A DNA stretch of 6,895 nt from Desulfobulbaceae bacterium UBA2213 (lineage in GTDB: Bacteria > Desulfobacterota > Desulfobulbia > Desulfobulbales > Desulfocapsaceae). The notes under the pieces are model-generated. The model saw nothing but the letters and a program-made list of their open reading frames with translations, ran no database searches and was not told the origin of the DNA. Positions 5,810 through 6,895 of the stretch are shown here, piece after piece (positions within the stretch are counted from its first letter, which is position 1; each line of letters begins with the position of its first letter). The DNA lies in NCBI GenBank assembly GCA_002327225.1, contig DCUN01000073.1:1-6895 (forward strand), written 5' to 3'. The translations under genes and the position numbers were made by a program.

Positions 5810-6895
5810 ATGGAAAAAAAAGAAAGCGGCAACGGACGTGAAGTGGCCGTGCCGGTCATGCCGGAGCTGTTGGCCCCGGCTGGAACCTTTGAAAAACTGG
5901 TGACCGCCATTCACTATGGTGCCGATGCCGTCTATCTGGGCGGCAGGGACTTCAGTCTGCGGGCCAAGGCGGGAAATTTCAGCCAGGAGGCCATGGCCGA
6001 GGCGGTCAGCTATGCCCATGAGCGGGCCGTCAAAGTCTATGTGACCATCAATATCCTGGCCCATAACCAGGACTTGGAAGGTCTTGATCCGTATCTGCTC
6101 TCCTTGCAGCAGCTCCGAGTTGATGGGCTGATTATCGCCGATCCCGGCATCCTCATGCGGGCCCGCACTCTGGTGCCGCAGCTTCCCCTCCATCTTTCCA
6201 CCCAGGCCAATGTGACCAATTACGCGGCCGCCTCCTTCTGGCTCTCTCAGGGGGCCTCCCGGCTCAATCTTGCCCGCGAGCTGTCACTGCCTGAGATCGC
6301 CGAGATCAGGAACCAGGTGCAGGGCGAGCTGGAGATCTTTGTCCATGGAGCCCTCTGTATCTCCTATTCCGGCCGCTGCATGCTCTCCAATTACATGACC
6401 GGGCGTGACGCCAATCAGGGTAACTGCGCCCATCCCTGCCGCTACAGCTATGCGCTCACGGAAGAGAAGCGGCCCGGCCAGTATTTTCCGGTGGAAGAGG
6501 ACGAGCGGGGCACCTATATCTTCAACTCCAAGGATCTCTGCCTGCTCGAGCGGCTGCCGGAGCTGGTGGCGGCCGGTGCCAACTCCCTGAAGATTGAAGG
6601 GCGGATGAAGTCCATCTTTTATGTGGGCGGAGTGGTGCGCATCTATCGGGCGGCTCTCGATTTCCTGGCCGCCCTCCCGGCTGAGGCCTGGCGTGATCCT
6701 GCGGCCATTGTCCTGCCTCCGATCTTTCGGGAGGAGATTGCCAAGACCGGCACCCGTGGCACCACCGAGAACTTTATTGATCAGCCTCCCGGCAGGAACG
6801 AGATGGTCTATCATACCTCGCGGGCGCTGCAGACCGTGCATCCGGTGGCGGTGATCAGAGAGGAAGGGGCCCATCCTCTGGTTGAGGCCAGGAAT
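5810..6895 (+). CDS. U32-family Fe-S protein, probably tRNA 5-hydroxyuridine synthesis (partial, 3' end missing)
   Basis: The first 362 codons are present and the frame is open to the window edge. Seen: ELLAPAGTFEKL (19-30), HYGADAVYLGG (35-45), the U32 signature region IFVHGALCISYSGRCMLS (176-193), and GNCAHPCRY (204-212). Cys183, Cys190, Cys206 and Cys210 match the four conserved cysteines that bind a 4Fe-4S cluster in this family. Known: members include TrhP (prephenate-dependent hydroxylation of U34 in tRNA) and RlhA (hydroxylation of C2501 in 23S rRNA); the old name peptidase/collagenase reflects early work. The N-terminus and the RDANQGNCAHPCR segment look more like TrhP (YegQ/YrrO) to me, but this needs the C-terminal part. 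The start is uncertain: neither ATG 5810 nor the in-frame ATG at 5858 has a good ribosome site, and the second would begin MPELLAPAG, as in many relatives. Eight A follow the first ATG. Confidence 0.88.
   Translation, partial: MEKKESGNGREVAVPVMPELLAPAGTFEKLVTAIHYGADAVYLGGRDFSLRAKAGNFSQEAMAEAVSYAHERAVKVYVTINILAHNQDLEGLDPYLLSLQQLRVDGLIIADPGILMRARTLVPQLPLHLSTQANVTNYAAASFWLSQGASRLNLARELSLPEIAEIRNQVQGELEIFVHGALCISYSGRCMLSNYMTGRDANQGNCAHPCRYSYALTEEKRPGQYFPVEEDERGTYIFNSKDLCLLERLPELVAAGANSLKIEGRMKSIFYVGGVVRIYRAALDFLAALPAEAWRDPAAIVLPPIFREEIAKTGTRGTTENFIDQPPGRNEMVYHTSRALQTVHPVAVIREEGAHPLVEARN

Noticed and set aside
5780..6874. Minus-strand reading frames across the U32 gene
   Set aside because: They are shadows: the plus strand is open for 362 codons with the complete four-cysteine U32 signature.

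Overview
The window carries bacterial chromosomal housekeeping DNA of moderately high GC. The RecA sequence, the gene content and an HBM-type chemoreceptor suggest a Gram-negative anaerobe of the Desulfobacterota/Deltaproteobacteria, perhaps Desulfobulbales-like. That assignment rests on protein flavour only and is an inference.

Layout, left to right. Bases 1-760 (minus) hold the N-terminal 253 codons of a methyl-accepting chemotaxis protein: one membrane segment and a two-module helical sensor region, with the signalling part cut off by the window edge. An intrinsic terminator (about 787-813) separates it from a tight minus-strand cluster, in transcription order mnmA (5556-4522), mtaB (4500-3181), cinA (3191-1944) and recA (1890-841). 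The gaps are 21 bases, an 11-base overlap and 53 bases, so the four probably form one operon ending at that terminator. A 253-base divergent intergenic region (5557-5809) follows. It holds an AT-rich segment with a candidate mnmA promoter, then a large near-perfect inverted repeat made of two REP elements. From 5810 (plus) a U32-family Fe-S protein, most like the tRNA hydroxylation protein TrhP, runs off the right edge.

Function. Three of the five main genes act on the tRNA anticodon loop: MnmA (2-thiouridine at U34), MtaB (2-methylthio on t6A37) and, probably, the U32 protein (5-hydroxyuridine at U34). The other two, cinA and recA, are the classic NMN-deamidase/recombinase pair. No unknown gene system is visible. 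The most unusual element is the REP pair: its core closely matches REPs best known from Pseudomonas and it sits between two divergent 5' ends. The unassigned stretch 814-840 holds nothing further that can be supported.
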